Source: G965276765 sp965276825 (GTDB lineage Bacteria > Actinomycetota > Acidimicrobiia > Acidimicrobiales > Palsa-688). From it: a stretch of 64,000 bases of DNA. A model generated the notes under the pieces. It did not search any database, was not told where the DNA came from, and was given only the letters and a program-made list of their open reading frames with translations. A program made the translations under genes and the position numbers. This document shows, piece by piece, positions 17,649 to 26,382 of this stretch (position 1 is its first letter; every line of letters starts with the position of its first letter). Where the stretch lies: contig OZ255630.1 of the NCBI GenBank assembly GCA_965276825.1, forward strand, positions 1,488,001 through 1,552,000. Reading direction: 5' to 3'.

Positions 17649-18037
17649 GCGCCGGCCGGCGCGGGCTCGGCGGGCGTGGACCCGGCGCCGAAGGCGCGGT
17701 GGAAGCAGGAGTGGGCGCCGGTGTGGCAGGCGCCCCTGCCCTCCTGCTCGACGGTGACGAGCACGGCGTCGCCGTCGCAGTCGTAGCGGACCGAGCGCAC
17801 CCACTGGCGGTCCCCGGACGTGTCGCCCTTGCGCCACCGCTCCTGCCGGCGGCGCGACCAGAACACCGTCCTGCCCGTCTCGAGCGTCTCGCGCAGCGCG
17901 CCGGCGTCCATCCACGCCAGCATCAGCACGTCGCCGCTCGACGCCTCCTGGACGACGGCCGCCACCAGGCCGCGGTCGTCGTAGCGCAGACCGGCGAGTT
18001 GATCGTCGGTGAAGGCGATGGGGGTGGCGACCGGCAT
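17645..18037 (-). CDS. hisI: Phosphoribosyl-AMP cyclohydrolase
   Basis: Third step of histidine synthesis. The 130-residue protein has VLMLAWMD, WSRRRQERWRKGDTSG and the zinc-cysteine segments YDCDGDAVL and CHTGAHSCF. Monofunctional; no HisE domain. It heads the hisI-trpE-ygfZ-lipoprotein run, and a TAACCT hexamer 7 nt before the ATG suggests a leaderless mRNA. It lies far from the main his operon at 30-35 kb. Confidence 0.95.
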   Translation of the reverse strand: MPVATPIAFTDDQLAGLRYDDRGLVAAVVQEASSGDVLMLAWMDAGALRETLETGRTVFWSRRRQERWRKGDTSGDRQWVRSVRYDCDGDAVLVTVEQEGRGACHTGAHSCFHRAFGAGSTPAEPAPAGA

Positions 18038-18044
18038 GGCGGTC

Positions 18045-18050
18045 AGGTTA
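18045..18050 (-). promoter_or_regulatory. -10 element for hisI
   Basis: TAACCT on the minus strand, 7 nt before the ATG at 18037, in the leaderless position. Confidence 0.5.
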
Positions 18051-18099
18051 GGGGCGGACGGCGTCTCGACCGCGGTTCACTCGCGCCGAGCCATCCCGG

Positions 18100-18531
18100 T
18101 CAGGTCAGGAGGGCGCAGAGCTCCAGGTGCACCCCGTCGGGATCGGAGAACGACAGGATGGCCAAGCCGGCATCGGTCAGATCTGTGACGTCGCCGTGCT
18201 CGATGCCCGCCTCGTCGAGAGCGTGGTGGGCGTCGACCAGCGCGGCTCGCGACTCCACCAGGAAGCTGGCGTGGTCGAGGCCGGTGCGGGTGGACTCGAA
18301 GCGGTCGTTGCTCACCGGGCGCAACCCGAGCAGCGCCCCGGCCGGGCTCTGGTAGACCACCCCGCCGTAGAACGCCTCCGGCGACTCGCGCACCCCCGGC
18401 TCGTCCACCCGGGCCGACGCATCGACGGCGATCGGCCAGCCGAAGACCCGGTCGTAGAAGGCCTTCGACGCGGCGATGTCGGTGACGGTCAGACGGACGT
18501 GGGCAAAGCCGGAGCTCGAGACGAGGGACAT
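18100..18531 (-). CDS. VOC/glyoxalase family protein
   Basis: Predicted 143-residue VOC-fold protein (HVRLTVTDIAASKAFYDRVFGWP; GLDHASFLVES; FSDPDGVHLELC). The final Glu (LELC) and an early His are candidate metal ligands. The true activity is unknown. ATG at 18531 is used; an in-frame start at 18564 would add eleven residues. Either start lies inside the 3' end of the desaturase gene, so the two are probably cotranscribed. Confidence 0.75.
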   Translation of the reverse strand: MSLVSSSGFAHVRLTVTDIAASKAFYDRVFGWPIAVDASARVDEPGVRESPEAFYGGVVYQSPAGALLGLRPVSNDRFESTRTGLDHASFLVESRAALVDAHHALDEAGIEHGDVTDLTDAGLAILSFSDPDGVHLELCALLT

Positions 18532-19589
18532 GACGTCGGTGTACCCGCTCGTGGGCGTTCGCACGCCACAGGGTCGGGACTGTCACCCGTGCCGATGACG
18601 CGGAGGTGGCGGAGCGCCCGGAGGTACGAATCGAGCAGCGTGGTCTCCTCGTACGCCAGGCCGTTGTCCGCGCAGAAGGCCCTGACCAGCGGCTGGGCCC
18701 TCGCCAGGTTGGGACGGGGCATGGTCGGGAACAGGTGGTGCTCGATCTGGTAGTCGAGTCCGCCGAGCAGGAACGTGACGAAGCGGCCGCTGTCGACGTT
18801 GCGGGCGGTGAGGACCTGGCGGGGAGCGAAACCCAGGGTGCTGCCCGGCTCGATGATCGGCATGCCCTTGTGGTTGGGGGCGAATGAGCAGCCCAGGTAG
18901 AACCCGAAGACCCCCTGTTGGACGGCGATGAACGCCACGGCCCTGGCTGGTGAGAGCACCCAGAACACGGCGGTCAGGTAGAGGGCGGCGTGCACGACGA
19001 GGAGGGCCGCCTCGACCTTCGCGGACCGTTCACGCCGGCGTTCCCTGAGCGAGCTGACGCTGACCACGTGCAGGCTGACGGCCTCGAGGAGGACCAGCGG
19101 GAAGACCAGGACGGCCTGGTGGCGGACGGCCCACCGGGAAAACCCGCGGCGGCCGCGGGCGTGGGCCGCGGTGAAGGCGATGAGCCCGGCGCCGATATCG
19201 GGGTCACGGTCCTCCGCGTTCGGGTTGGCGTGGTGGGCGCCGTGCTTGGGCACCCACCACCCGAAGCTCACCCCCGTGAGCAGGTTGCCGACGACCAGCC
19301 CGATCAGGCCGTTGCCTCGCCGGGTCGCGAGGATCTGGTGATGGCCGGCGTCGTGGCCGACGAACACGATCTGGGTGAACGCCAGTCCGAGGTACGCAGC
19401 GACGACCAGCGCGAGCCACGAGTCGCCGACGACCACCAGCGCCGCCCACCCGGCGGCCAGGGCCGCGACGGTGGCGGCGGTCCTCACCGCGTAGCGGCCG
19501 ACGCACCGGTCCATCAGACCCGCGGCGCGGACCTGGAGCGACAGCTCGGCGAAGCCGTTGCCCACCGGTCCAACAGCTGTGGCCTGCAT
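18489..19589 (-). CDS. Membrane fatty acid desaturase
   Basis: Predicted 366-residue di-iron desaturase. The three histidine boxes are present: HDAGHH (79-84), HGAHH (116-120) and QIEHH (281-285). QIEHH is typical of acyl-lipid and front-end desaturases. Several hydrophobic segments fit a four-helix membrane core. There is no cytochrome b5 domain. The ATG at 19589 has a strong AGGAGG ribosome site. The C-terminal tail past about 335 is proline/serine rich and overlaps the VOC gene start. Confidence 0.88.
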   Translation of the reverse strand: MQATAVGPVGNGFAELSLQVRAAGLMDRCVGRYAVRTAATVAALAAGWAALVVVGDSWLALVVAAYLGLAFTQIVFVGHDAGHHQILATRRGNGLIGLVVGNLLTGVSFGWWVPKHGAHHANPNAEDRDPDIGAGLIAFTAAHARGRRGFSRWAVRHQAVLVFPLVLLEAVSLHVVSVSSLRERRRERSAKVEAALLVVHAALYLTAVFWVLSPARAVAFIAVQQGVFGFYLGCSFAPNHKGMPIIEPGSTLGFAPRQVLTARNVDSGRFVTFLLGGLDYQIEHHLFPTMPRPNLARAQPLVRAFCADNGLAYEETTLLDSYLRALRHLRVIGTGDSPDPVACERPRAGTPTSCPSSRAPALPTSV

Positions 19590-19691
19590 GGCGTGTCCTC
19601 CTCGACGGTCCCCCCGCAGGGGTGCATGCCGGGAACTAGAGCAGGCAGAGAGCTTGTCTCTCGCCGCTCACGGTAGTCGCCCCTGCGGTCG

Positions 19692-20015
19692 TCAGAGGTA
19701 CAGGCCGGTCCCGTCGGCCACCCGCTCGGAGGCCACCGCGTGGAGGTCACGCTCCCGCATGAGCAGGTAGTCGTCCCCTTTGACCTCGACCTCGAAGCGC
19801 TCGTCGGGGTTGAACAGCACCTGGTCTCCAGCCTTGACCGCCCGAACGTGCGGTCCGACGGCGACCACCTCCGCCCAGGTCAGGCGGTGGGCCACCTGCG
19901 CAGTGGCCGGGATGAGGATCCCGGCTCGCGAGGTGCGCTCCCCCTCGGCTCGCGGGACGGCCACGAGGACCCGGTCCGCCAGCATCTGGATTCCCTGCTT
20001 GGGCTCCTCGGCCAT
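19692..20015 (-). CDS. GroES-like Cpn10 family protein
   Basis: Predicted 107-residue co-chaperonin-fold protein: IQMLADRVLVAVP, then RAGILIPATAQ, EVVAVGPHVRAVKAGDQVLFNP, and an ending around DLHAV. No groEL is adjacent, so it may be a divergent stand-alone GroES paralog. The mobile-loop region (EGERTSRAGILIP) is recognisable. A TACCGT hexamer 6 nt before the ATG fits leaderless transcription. Confidence 0.78.
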   Translation of the reverse strand: MAEEPKQGIQMLADRVLVAVPRAEGERTSRAGILIPATAQVAHRLTWAEVVAVGPHVRAVKAGDQVLFNPDERFEVEVKGDDYLLMRERDLHAVASERVADGTGLYL

Positions 20016-20021
20016 CCGAGC

Positions 20022-20027
20022 ACGGTA
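20022..20027 (-). promoter_or_regulatory. -10 element for the GroES-like gene
   Basis: TACCGT on the minus strand, spacing 6 nt to the ATG at 20015. Confidence 0.5.
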
Positions 20028-20072
20028 CCCCGGCGCGACGATGGGTGCTCCCGAGCAACCTGGAGGTACGTG

Positions 20073-20909
20073 GTGAAGATCCTGATCTCGTTCGACATGG
20101 AAGGCGTCGCCGGCATCGTCGACTGGGACCAGTGCCGACCTGCGGGCCACGGCTACGACGCCGGGTGCCGGCTGCTGCTCGGCGAGGTCAACGCGGCCAT
20201 CGACGGTGCCATCGCCGGAGGGGCGGACGAGATCGTGTGCAACGACGCCCACGGCACCATGGCCAACCTGCCCGCCGACGAGCTCCACGGCCGGGCCGTC
20301 TACCTCGCCGGCCGGCACAAGCCCCGGTACATGATGCAGGGAATCGACGACGAGGTCGACGCCGTGCTCTTCGTCGGCTACCACGGGTCGATCTCGGGCT
20401 CGGCGGCCGTCCTCTCCCACACCTACAACCCTGCGGTCATCACCCGGGTGGAGCTCAACGGCACCGAGGTCGGCGAGAGCGGCATCAATGCCCTGGTGGC
20501 GCTGGCCCATCACGCTCCCATCGCCTTCGTGAGCGGCGACCAGGCGGCGGTCGAGCAGTGCCGACCCTGGGCGCCCGAGGCCGTCGGGGTGGTGGTCAAG
20601 GATTCGATCACCCGCTACGCCGCCGCCAACCTCCACCCGCTGGCGGCGCGCGATGCCATCGCCGCGGGGGCGGAAGCTGCGGTCAAGGCTGCGGCGGGGA
20701 TGGCCCCCCCGCCCATCGCGCTGCCGGCCCGCCTCGACGTGGACGTGCTCGACGCCGACATGGCCGAGGTGGCGTCGTGGGTCAAGGGCGTCGAGCGCAC
20801 CGGGACGCGACGGGCGACCATCGAGGGCGGCGACCCGGCCGCCGTGTTCGCCTCCTTCGTCGGTCTGACCTACATCACGAGGGTCGCTCGGGTGGCGTCG
20901 GGTCGCTGA
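20073..20909 (+). CDS. DppA-type D-aminopeptidase (M55)
   Basis: Predicted 278-residue zinc peptidase. The metal-binding residues of the M55 family can be placed: D8 and E10 in SFDMEGVAG, then His in NDAHGTM, His in GYHGS and Glu in NGTEVGESG. In Bacillus DppA cleaves D-amino-acid peptides from cell-wall turnover. The GTG at 20073 is chosen over the one at 20070 because ggagg (20062-20066) is then 6 nt upstream. The 3' end overlaps the convergent peptidase gene by about 35 bases. Confidence 0.88.
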   Translation: MKILISFDMEGVAGIVDWDQCRPAGHGYDAGCRLLLGEVNAAIDGAIAGGADEIVCNDAHGTMANLPADELHGRAVYLAGRHKPRYMMQGIDDEVDAVLFVGYHGSISGSAAVLSHTYNPAVITRVELNGTEVGESGINALVALAHHAPIAFVSGDQAAVEQCRPWAPEAVGVVVKDSITRYAAANLHPLAARDAIAAGAEAAVKAAAGMAPPPIALPARLDVDVLDADMAEVASWVKGVERTGTRRATIEGGDPAAVFASFVGLTYITRVARVASGR

Positions 20910-22020
20910 GCAGCTTGGGGTCACGGGCCGAGCGGGTCACCGCCGAGGGAAAGGCCTCCAGGTAGGAGGGCAGCCCGTCGGCGCCGGTGGCCGCGAGCAC
21001 GGCGTGGACCACGGCACGGGTGACCGCGTCGGCGGCGAGGGCCATCAACACGCCGAGCCGAGCGGGGCGCGACGACCCCAACCTCGGGGCCGTCCGAGGG
21101 ATCGGCCTCCACCAGCGCCCTGGCCCCCGTCGCCAGGGAGAAGACCACGTCGCCGTCGGTCATGGCGTGGGACGGCCGGACGGCCCTGGCCATCCCGTCG
21201 TGGCCGGCGAAGGCCAGGCGGGTGGCCTCGGCCCTGGTCAGCGTGGCGTCGGTCGCCACCACGGCGAGCACCGTGGCCTGGCGCGGGCCCCGCCCCCGGT
21301 GCGCTCCTCCGCCGGTGGCGGCGGCGACGTCGCGCCTCGAGGGCCGTCGCAGGTCCCCCCACTCGCCTGGCAGCCCGACGTCGAGGCCGTGGAGCACCCC
21401 GGTGCGGGGGTCGACGACCCCGCCGCTCGGGTTGGCGGCGACGAGGGCGGCGACCACGGTCCCGTCGGCGGCCACCACGCTGGCCGACCCCGTGCCGCCC
21501 TTGAGCACCACCGCTCCCCCGCCCCCGATTCGGGCGCCGGTGCCGGCACCGACGCAGCCCTGGGCGAGCGCACGGCTCGATGCGGCCCGCGCCGCAGCCA
21601 CTCCCCACGACGCGTCCGGCCGACGGGCGTGACGGGCGGCGACGTAGAGGTCGAACAGGCAGGCTGCGGGCACGATCGGCACGACCTGCTCGGGGCCGGC
21701 CCGACCGGGAAGCCCGTGTTGCGGCTGGCCAGCCACCCCGCCACCCCGTCGGCCGCGGCCAGGCCGTAGGCGCTGCCGCCCGAGAGGCACACCGCGTCCA
21801 CGGTGTCGACGAGGGTGGTCGGGGCCAGCGCGTCGGTCTCCCGCGTCGCCGGGCCGCCCCCGCGCACGTCCACTGCGCCGACGGTTCCCGCCGGTGGCAG
21901 CACGACGGTCGTGCCGGTGAGCCATCCGCGGCCGCGCCGTTGGTGGTGTCCGACGAGGACGCCGGCCACGTCGGTCAGGTCGTTGTGGGGGCCGGGCGTG
22001 AGCCGGGCCGCCCCGTTCAC
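20875..22020 (-). pseudogene. P1-family (DmpA/S58) peptidase with two frameshifts
   Basis: An N-terminal-nucleophile peptidase of the P1/DmpA type spread over three frames. Frame 1 (22020 to about 21700) has LTDVAGVLVGHH and CLSGGSAYGLAAADGV. Frame 2 (about 21700 to 21070) has VPIVPAACLFDL and the nucleophile region LKGGTGSASVV. Frame 3 (about 21080 to 20875) has LGVLMALAADAVTRAVVHAV. The pieces join in order into one full-length protein, so either the gene is newly broken or the sequence has two indels. The GTG start overlaps the GNAT stop (GTGA). Confidence 0.75.
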
Positions 22021-22568
22021 CAGCTTCGCCGGGCCCGGCCGGCCGCATCGGCGCGCTGCGCGCGGCGAGCATCGGCGGTCTCACCCCCGCCGGGGCGGGT
22101 CAGGGCGAAGATCACCTCGGTGGTCTCCTCGCCGCGCGCCGGGGCCACGTCCCGGTTGCGCCCGATCTCGACGAAGCCCGCCTTGACGAGGACCCGCTGG
22201 GAAGCCAGGTTGTCGATGGCGACCTTGGCGTGCACGTGGCGACCGGGGACGGCGTCGAGCGCGGCGCGCACCGCGTCGGTGGCGATTCCCCTTCCCCAGT
22301 GGTCCCGGTCGATCCAGTAGCTGAGCTCGGTGTCGTCCTCGACCGAGAACGCCAGCAGGTGCCCGACCAGCTCGCCGTCAGCGACGATGGCCCGGATGAC
22401 GACCTGCGGGTCGGCGACGAGCAGCTCCCACCTGGCCTCGAAGCCTGCGTGGTCGTCGGGGTCGGCGACCATGAAGGCGGCCATGTGGGCGGCGGCGGGG
22501 TCCCGCAGGTGCTCGTAGAGCAGCTCCGCCTCCCCAGGGCGGATGTCTCGAAGCTCGACGTCGGGCAC
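22017..22568 (-). CDS. GNAT family acetyltransferase (RimJ/RimL-like)
   Basis: Predicted 183-residue N-acetyltransferase. LSYWIDRDHWGRGIATDAV is the acetyl-CoA loop of RimJ/RimL-like enzymes, followed by KVAIDNLASQRVLVKAGF. The GTG at 22568 is preferred over one at 22577 because a TAGCGT element (22576-22581) ends 7 nt before it and overlaps the other. It is translationally coupled to the broken peptidase gene. The substrate is unknown. Confidence 0.8.
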   Translation of the reverse strand: MPDVELRDIRPGEAELLYEHLRDPAAAHMAAFMVADPDDHAGFEARWELLVADPQVVIRAIVADGELVGHLLAFSVEDDTELSYWIDRDHWGRGIATDAVRAALDAVPGRHVHAKVAIDNLASQRVLVKAGFVEIGRNRDVAPARGEETTEVIFALTRPGGGETADARRAQRADAAGRARRSW

Positions 22569-22575
22569 GCGGCGC

Positions 22576-22581
22576 ACGCTA
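22576..22581 (-). promoter_or_regulatory. -10 element for the GNAT gene
   Basis: TAGCGT on the minus strand, 7 nt before the GTG at 22568. It decides between two possible starts. Confidence 0.45.
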
Positions 22582-22828
22582 CGCCCCCCGGGCGCGTGGA
22601 GACCGGACCCTCCGCTCCCCCTTCTCTTCCTATCCGCACGCCCGAGCCGGAAACCCGATCCGGAGGGGGCGGCCGACCCTGGGGCGCTCCACGATGGATA
22701 CCCACGTGGATCACCCCGAGATGCGCACAGCGCCGCCTCCCGGTCACGCCCCTCCCGCTCATGTCGCGCTGCGGCCGCTCACGCTGCGCCGCGGCCACGA
22801 GCCCGAGACAGAGGTTGGCGCGTCCAAG

Positions 22829-22845
22829 CGACGCGCATCGCGTCG
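22829..22845. promoter_or_regulatory. Palindromic operator candidate for VapBC 1
   Basis: CGACGCG-CAT-CGCGTCG, a perfect inverted repeat with 7-bp arms, 18 bases upstream of the TAACCT hexamer, so it covers the -35 region. VapBC complexes usually repress their own operon through such palindromes. Confidence 0.5.
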
Positions 22846-22863
22846 GATCACATCGGTGAGCGG

Positions 22864-22869
22864 TAACCT
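22864..22869 (+). promoter_or_regulatory. -10 element for VapBC 1
   Basis: TAACCT, 9 nt before the GTG at 22879. Confidence 0.45.
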
Positions 22870-22878
22870 GGACCCACC

Positions 22879-23139
22879 GTGACCAGAGCCATCACCGTTC
22901 GCCTCGATGAGGCCGATCACGCCGCGCTCGAACGGCAGGCCGAGCAACTTCGGCTCCGCCCGGGCACCCTGGCCCGGATCCTCGTGCACCTCGCGCTCAA
23001 CGGAGACAGCGGAGGTACCGGCGGCGTGGCGGCGCGGGCGGCGCTCGACGGGCTGGTGCGGCGATCTCAGCAGCACCCTGCGACCGACGCCGTCGGCCTG
23101 GTCGCCGAAGCGCGAGTGGCGCTCGATCCAAGCCGGTGA
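22879..23139 (+). CDS. VapB-type antitoxin (module 1)
   Basis: Predicted 86-residue antitoxin. The N-terminus (ITVRLDEADHAALERQAEQLRL) has the pattern of a ribbon-helix-helix DNA-binding domain. The C-terminal part should wrap the toxin. It overlaps the PIN gene by four bases (GTGA), the usual antitoxin-first order. A palindrome upstream may be its operator. Confidence 0.75.
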   Translation: MTRAITVRLDEADHAALERQAEQLRLRPGTLARILVHLALNGDSGGTGGVAARAALDGLVRRSQQHPATDAVGLVAEARVALDPSR

Positions 23140-23561
23140 GCATCGTCGTCGATGCCAGCGTCATCCTCGCCGTGGTGGTCGCAGACGAGCGTCAACGCGC
23201 CGCCCGAGCCCGCCTGGAGGGTTGGATCGACGCTGGCGAGAGCCTGCATGCGCCGGCCGTCCTGCCCTGCGAGATCGCCAACGTGCTCGCGCGGTTGGTC
23301 TTCGACGGTGCGCTCGAGACCGGCGACGTGCACGACATCTGGGCTGACCTTTCTGCCCTAGGTCTGATCCTCCACCCCTTCGACCTGGCCCTCGACGGTC
23401 CGGAGGTGGCCGACGTCACCGCTCGACTTCGTCGTCGTCATGCCACCGACTCGACCTACGTCTGCCTGGCCCGCAGGCTCGGCACGGCCGTTTGGACCCT
23501 GGACCGGGCTTTGGCCCGCAACGCCGCAGACGTCGGGCTGCCCGTCCAACTTCTGGCGTGA
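23136..23561 (+). CDS. VapC-type PIN-domain toxin (module 1)
   Basis: Predicted 141-residue PIN ribonuclease. Acidic residues of the active site are visible: VVDASV (first Asp), PCEIANVLAR (Glu), and the late HATDSTYVCLARRLGTAVWTLD region (two Asp). Likely cleaves tRNA or rRNA, as VapC toxins do; the target is unknown. Its 3' end converges on the helicase gene with seven bases between. Confidence 0.85.
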   Translation: MSIVVDASVILAVVVADERQRAARARLEGWIDAGESLHAPAVLPCEIANVLARLVFDGALETGDVHDIWADLSALGLILHPFDLALDGPEVADVTARLRRRHATDSTYVCLARRLGTAVWTLDRALARNAADVGLPVQLLA

Positions 23562-23568
23562 AGGTCAG

Positions 23569-25110
23569 TCAGAGCCTCGGTCGGAGCGCCTCGCGCACGA
23601 CGTCATCGACGCCGGCGCGAGCAGGCCAGCGCGACACGCGATCGGCGACCGGGAGGATCTCGTCCAAAAAGGCCTCGTGGGCACGGAAGGCGGGGTCCTC
23701 GACGGTCCCCTCGACGAAGAGCACCGCGAAGCGCGCTCGGCGACCGTCGGCCTTGCGGCGCAGGACGCGACCCATGCGCTGGATCATCTGGCGGCGGGAG
23801 TGGCTGGCTCCGGCGATCACGGCGAGGTCGGCGGCCGGCACGTCGATCCCCTCGTCGAGCACCCGGGGGGCGGCCACCACGTCGAGGTCGCCCGCCGCGA
23901 AGCGGGCGAGGATCGCCCGTCGCTCGTCACGGCCCAGCTGGGAGTGCACCGCGCCAGCGCGCAGCCCACGCTCGGCGAGGAGGTGCGCCGCTCGTCGCGC
24001 GGCGGCGATGCTCTGGGTGAACACGATCGTCCGGTCGGCGTCGCCGATCGACGGGGAGAGGCCGAGGATCGCCTCGTCCTTGGCCGGGGTGTCGGCCAGC
24101 AGCCGGCGTCGCTCCCGCACCGCCCGGAGATACGCCCGAGCCGCTTGCGCCCCGTCGCCGTCGCCGTCGGCCAGCGCCGTGGTGGCCCGGATGAGCTCGG
24201 CGAAGGGCTCGGGTGGGACGCCGTGGCGCTGCACGAGACGGGCCAGGAGGTGGCCTGCGAGCTCACTGAGCTCGTCATAGCAGGCCTGCTCGTCGGCGGC
24301 GAAGGCGACACCGAGCAGCACCACCTCGAAGCGGGCCGTCACCCCCTCCGTCAGCGCCCGCGCGTACCCGACGCGCAGGCAGGTGCCGCCGAAGTAGGGG
24401 TCCAGCCACTCCAGGTTGCCGTCGTCGTCGCGCGCGTAGGTGGCGCTCAGCCCGAGGCGGCGGGGGAAGCGCTCGTCGAGCGCCAGGTGGTTGACGGCGC
24501 TGCCGTAGCGGTGGCACTCGTCGGCGACGAGGAGTCCGCCGGCCCGGATCGGCCGCACGTCGCGGGCTCTGGCGCTGTTGACCACGGCCACCACCACGTC
24601 GTGGCTCGCCAGGTCGTCGGTCCATCCGGCCCCCAGCTGGCCGACCCGGACCCGATCGGGGACCCGGGTCGCGAGCTCGGCGACCCACTGGTGGGCCAGC
24701 TCGATCGTCGGGACGAGCACCAGCACCTGGCCGCGCCGGCGCAGCTCGGCGCACGCAGCCGCCACCCCGACCATCGTCTTGCCCGTCCCGGTGACCGCTT
24801 CGATGACGCCGCGCCGACCGGCTCGCTCCCAGGATCTCAGGGCCTCGGCCTGCCACGGGTAGAGCCGGAGGGCCGAAGGAGCGACGTCGGTGGCGACGGG
24901 ACCGGCACGAGCTGGTCTCGCCCCTCGGGACGGCTCCCCCGCCAGCCACCAGCGCGCCGGGTGGCCCCTTCCGCAGCGGAAGCGACCGTGAGCGGAGAAC
25001 AGGGCAAAGCTCACGTCCCGCTCGCTCGGCCTCCCGATGCGCTCCGCGACCTCGGAGGAGGTCAGGCCCGGGGCGGCGGTCAGCACCTCGGCCACCTCGT
25101 CGACGAGCAC
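23569..25110 (-). CDS. XPB/RAD25-like SF2 DNA helicase of defence-like operon
   Basis: Predicted 513-residue superfamily II helicase. Residues 1-55 look like a winged-helix module with a small CGRGH segment. Motif I is AVTGTGKT (105-112), motif Ia VLVPTIELAHQW, motif II DECH (197-200), motif III SAT (222-224). The second RecA lobe has VFTQSI, APRVLDEGIDVPAADLAV and motif VI QRMGRVLRRK. This layout matches XPB-type helicases, including those of phage-defence operons. Last gene of a five-gene run; its GTG start is 6 bases after the ATPase stop. Confidence 0.85.
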   Translation of the reverse strand: MLVDEVAEVLTAAPGLTSSEVAERIGRPSERDVSFALFSAHGRFRCGRGHPARWWLAGEPSRGARPARAGPVATDVAPSALRLYPWQAEALRSWERAGRRGVIEAVTGTGKTMVGVAAACAELRRRGQVLVLVPTIELAHQWVAELATRVPDRVRVGQLGAGWTDDLASHDVVVAVVNSARARDVRPIRAGGLLVADECHRYGSAVNHLALDERFPRRLGLSATYARDDDGNLEWLDPYFGGTCLRVGYARALTEGVTARFEVVLLGVAFAADEQACYDELSELAGHLLARLVQRHGVPPEPFAELIRATTALADGDGDGAQAARAYLRAVRERRRLLADTPAKDEAILGLSPSIGDADRTIVFTQSIAAARRAAHLLAERGLRAGAVHSQLGRDERRAILARFAAGDLDVVAAPRVLDEGIDVPAADLAVIAGASHSRRQMIQRMGRVLRRKADGRRARFAVLFVEGTVEDPAFRAHEAFLDEILPVADRVSRWPARAGVDDVVREALRPRL

Positions 25111-25116
25111 CGGTGA

Positions 25117-26382
25117 TCAGCCCGGCCCGGCGGGCGCGTCCGGCTCGGGCTCGTCGGCAAGGTCGACACCCAGCTCGGCGGTGGTGATCTCGGGCCGGTA
25201 GTCGGGGTCGAGGTGGCGGAGATCCCACCCGTTGATCCAGGCGCGCACGTACTGGCGCATCCGGTTCGACGGCAGGCGCTCGAGACCAGCGACCTGGGGC
25301 GGATCCCAACCGTAGGCGTCGGCGTGGATCTGGCGGAGCTGGGCGTAGGTCCTGTCCAGCTCCTCCCGGCCAGGGGGTTGGAGCTGCACCTGCTCCCGCT
25401 CGATGATCCGCATGCCCACCTCGGCCATGCCAGCCAGCAGCTCGTCCTCGGCGGTCCCCTTGGCCCGGAGGCGCTTGGGGATGAGCTCGATGTCGTTCTT
25501 GCCGACCAGCACCTGGGCCTCGAAATCGTCGACGGTCGCCACCACGGCGGCGATCGGCGCACCCGTGTCGTCCCGGTCGCCGCGCACCCATCGGGCCAGC
25601 TCGGCGTAGGACCGCGCCCGCTGCAGGGTCGAGTAGCGTCCGATCAGCTCCGCCTCGTCGATGAGCACCACCCACCCCCGCAGGGCTGCGGCCTGCATCA
25701 ACCGGGCCAGGAAGCGGAACCGCTGCCGGGAGAGCTCCCGTTCCTTGACCTTGTCGAGGCGGTAGGTGGCGGCGGCTCCGGCCTCCTTGAGCCGGCGCCG
25801 CAGATCGGCGACCGGCAGCGGGTCGCCCGCCCAGAACTGCACGATCCGATCGGCGAACTCCTCGTCGCCGCGCGCGTACTCGTGGAGGAACAGCGTGGCC
25901 GCGAACCGGCTGTCGACCGGAGCATCCTCCTGGTGGGCCCAACGGTAGAGCTCGGCGTAGCTTGCCGAATCTTCCTGGAGGCCCGCCGCGATCTCGTCGA
26001 TCGCCGATCCGGGGCGCCCTGGCACCCTGGCCGACTCGACGGCGGCGAGGTACACCTTCACCGGGTCGTGCAGGGGCGTCTCCTTGGAGACGACCACCTT
26101 CGAGACGCAGAAGCCCTCGGACAGCGCAACATGGGCCAGGTGCTCGAGCACGTGGCTCTTGCCAGTCCCGAACCCTCCTCCGATGAGCATCCCTCCTGGA
26201 GCCGGTCCTTCGGGGAGGCCGCCGACCGCACCGAGCAGCTGGCTGAAGCGGTCCTCGACGCCTTGCTGCATCGAGCCGAGCACCGCCACCGCGTCCCGGT
26301 TGGGAACCCCGGCCCGGAGTGCCTCCAGCGCCCGTCGGCGCCCGACCGAGCGGGGAGCTGCGTCGCCTGCGTCGCTGCTCAC
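25117..26382 (-). CDS. BrxD/DUF2791-like P-loop ATPase
   Basis: Predicted 421-residue ATPase resembling the BREX-type DUF2791 family. Walker A is GGGFGTGKSH (68-77) and Walker B VVLIDEAEL (238-246). QRFRFLARLMQAAALRG before Walker B and a following YAELARW segment fit ORC/STAND-like proteins of this group. In BREX the relative is BrxD; in Shango a comparable ATPase works with a helicase. The ATG overlaps the previous gene (ATGA). Probably loads or regulates the helicase encoded next. Confidence 0.78.
   Translation of the reverse strand: MSSDAGDAAPRSVGRRRALEALRAGVPNRDAVAVLGSMQQGVEDRFSQLLGAVGGLPEGPAPGGMLIGGGFGTGKSHVLEHLAHVALSEGFCVSKVVVSKETPLHDPVKVYLAAVESARVPGRPGSAIDEIAAGLQEDSASYAELYRWAHQEDAPVDSRFAATLFLHEYARGDEEFADRIVQFWAGDPLPVADLRRRLKEAGAAATYRLDKVKERELSRQRFRFLARLMQAAALRGWVVLIDEAELIGRYSTLQRARSYAELARWVRGDRDDTGAPIAAVVATVDDFEAQVLVGKNDIELIPKRLRAKGTAEDELLAGMAEVGMRIIEREQVQLQPPGREELDRTYAQLRQIHADAYGWDPPQVAGLERLPSNRMRQYVRAWINGWDLRHLDPDYRPEITTAELGVDLADEPEPDAPAGPG

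Larger units (their letters stand above)
22569..22878. other. Intergenic region with divergent promoters and a palindrome
   Basis: No gene seen in 310 bases. It holds the GNAT -10 element (22576-22581, minus strand), a less GC-rich stretch near 22615-22645 (cttctcttcctatc), a perfect palindrome (22829-22845) and the VapBC -10 element (22864-22869). Confidence 0.6.
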
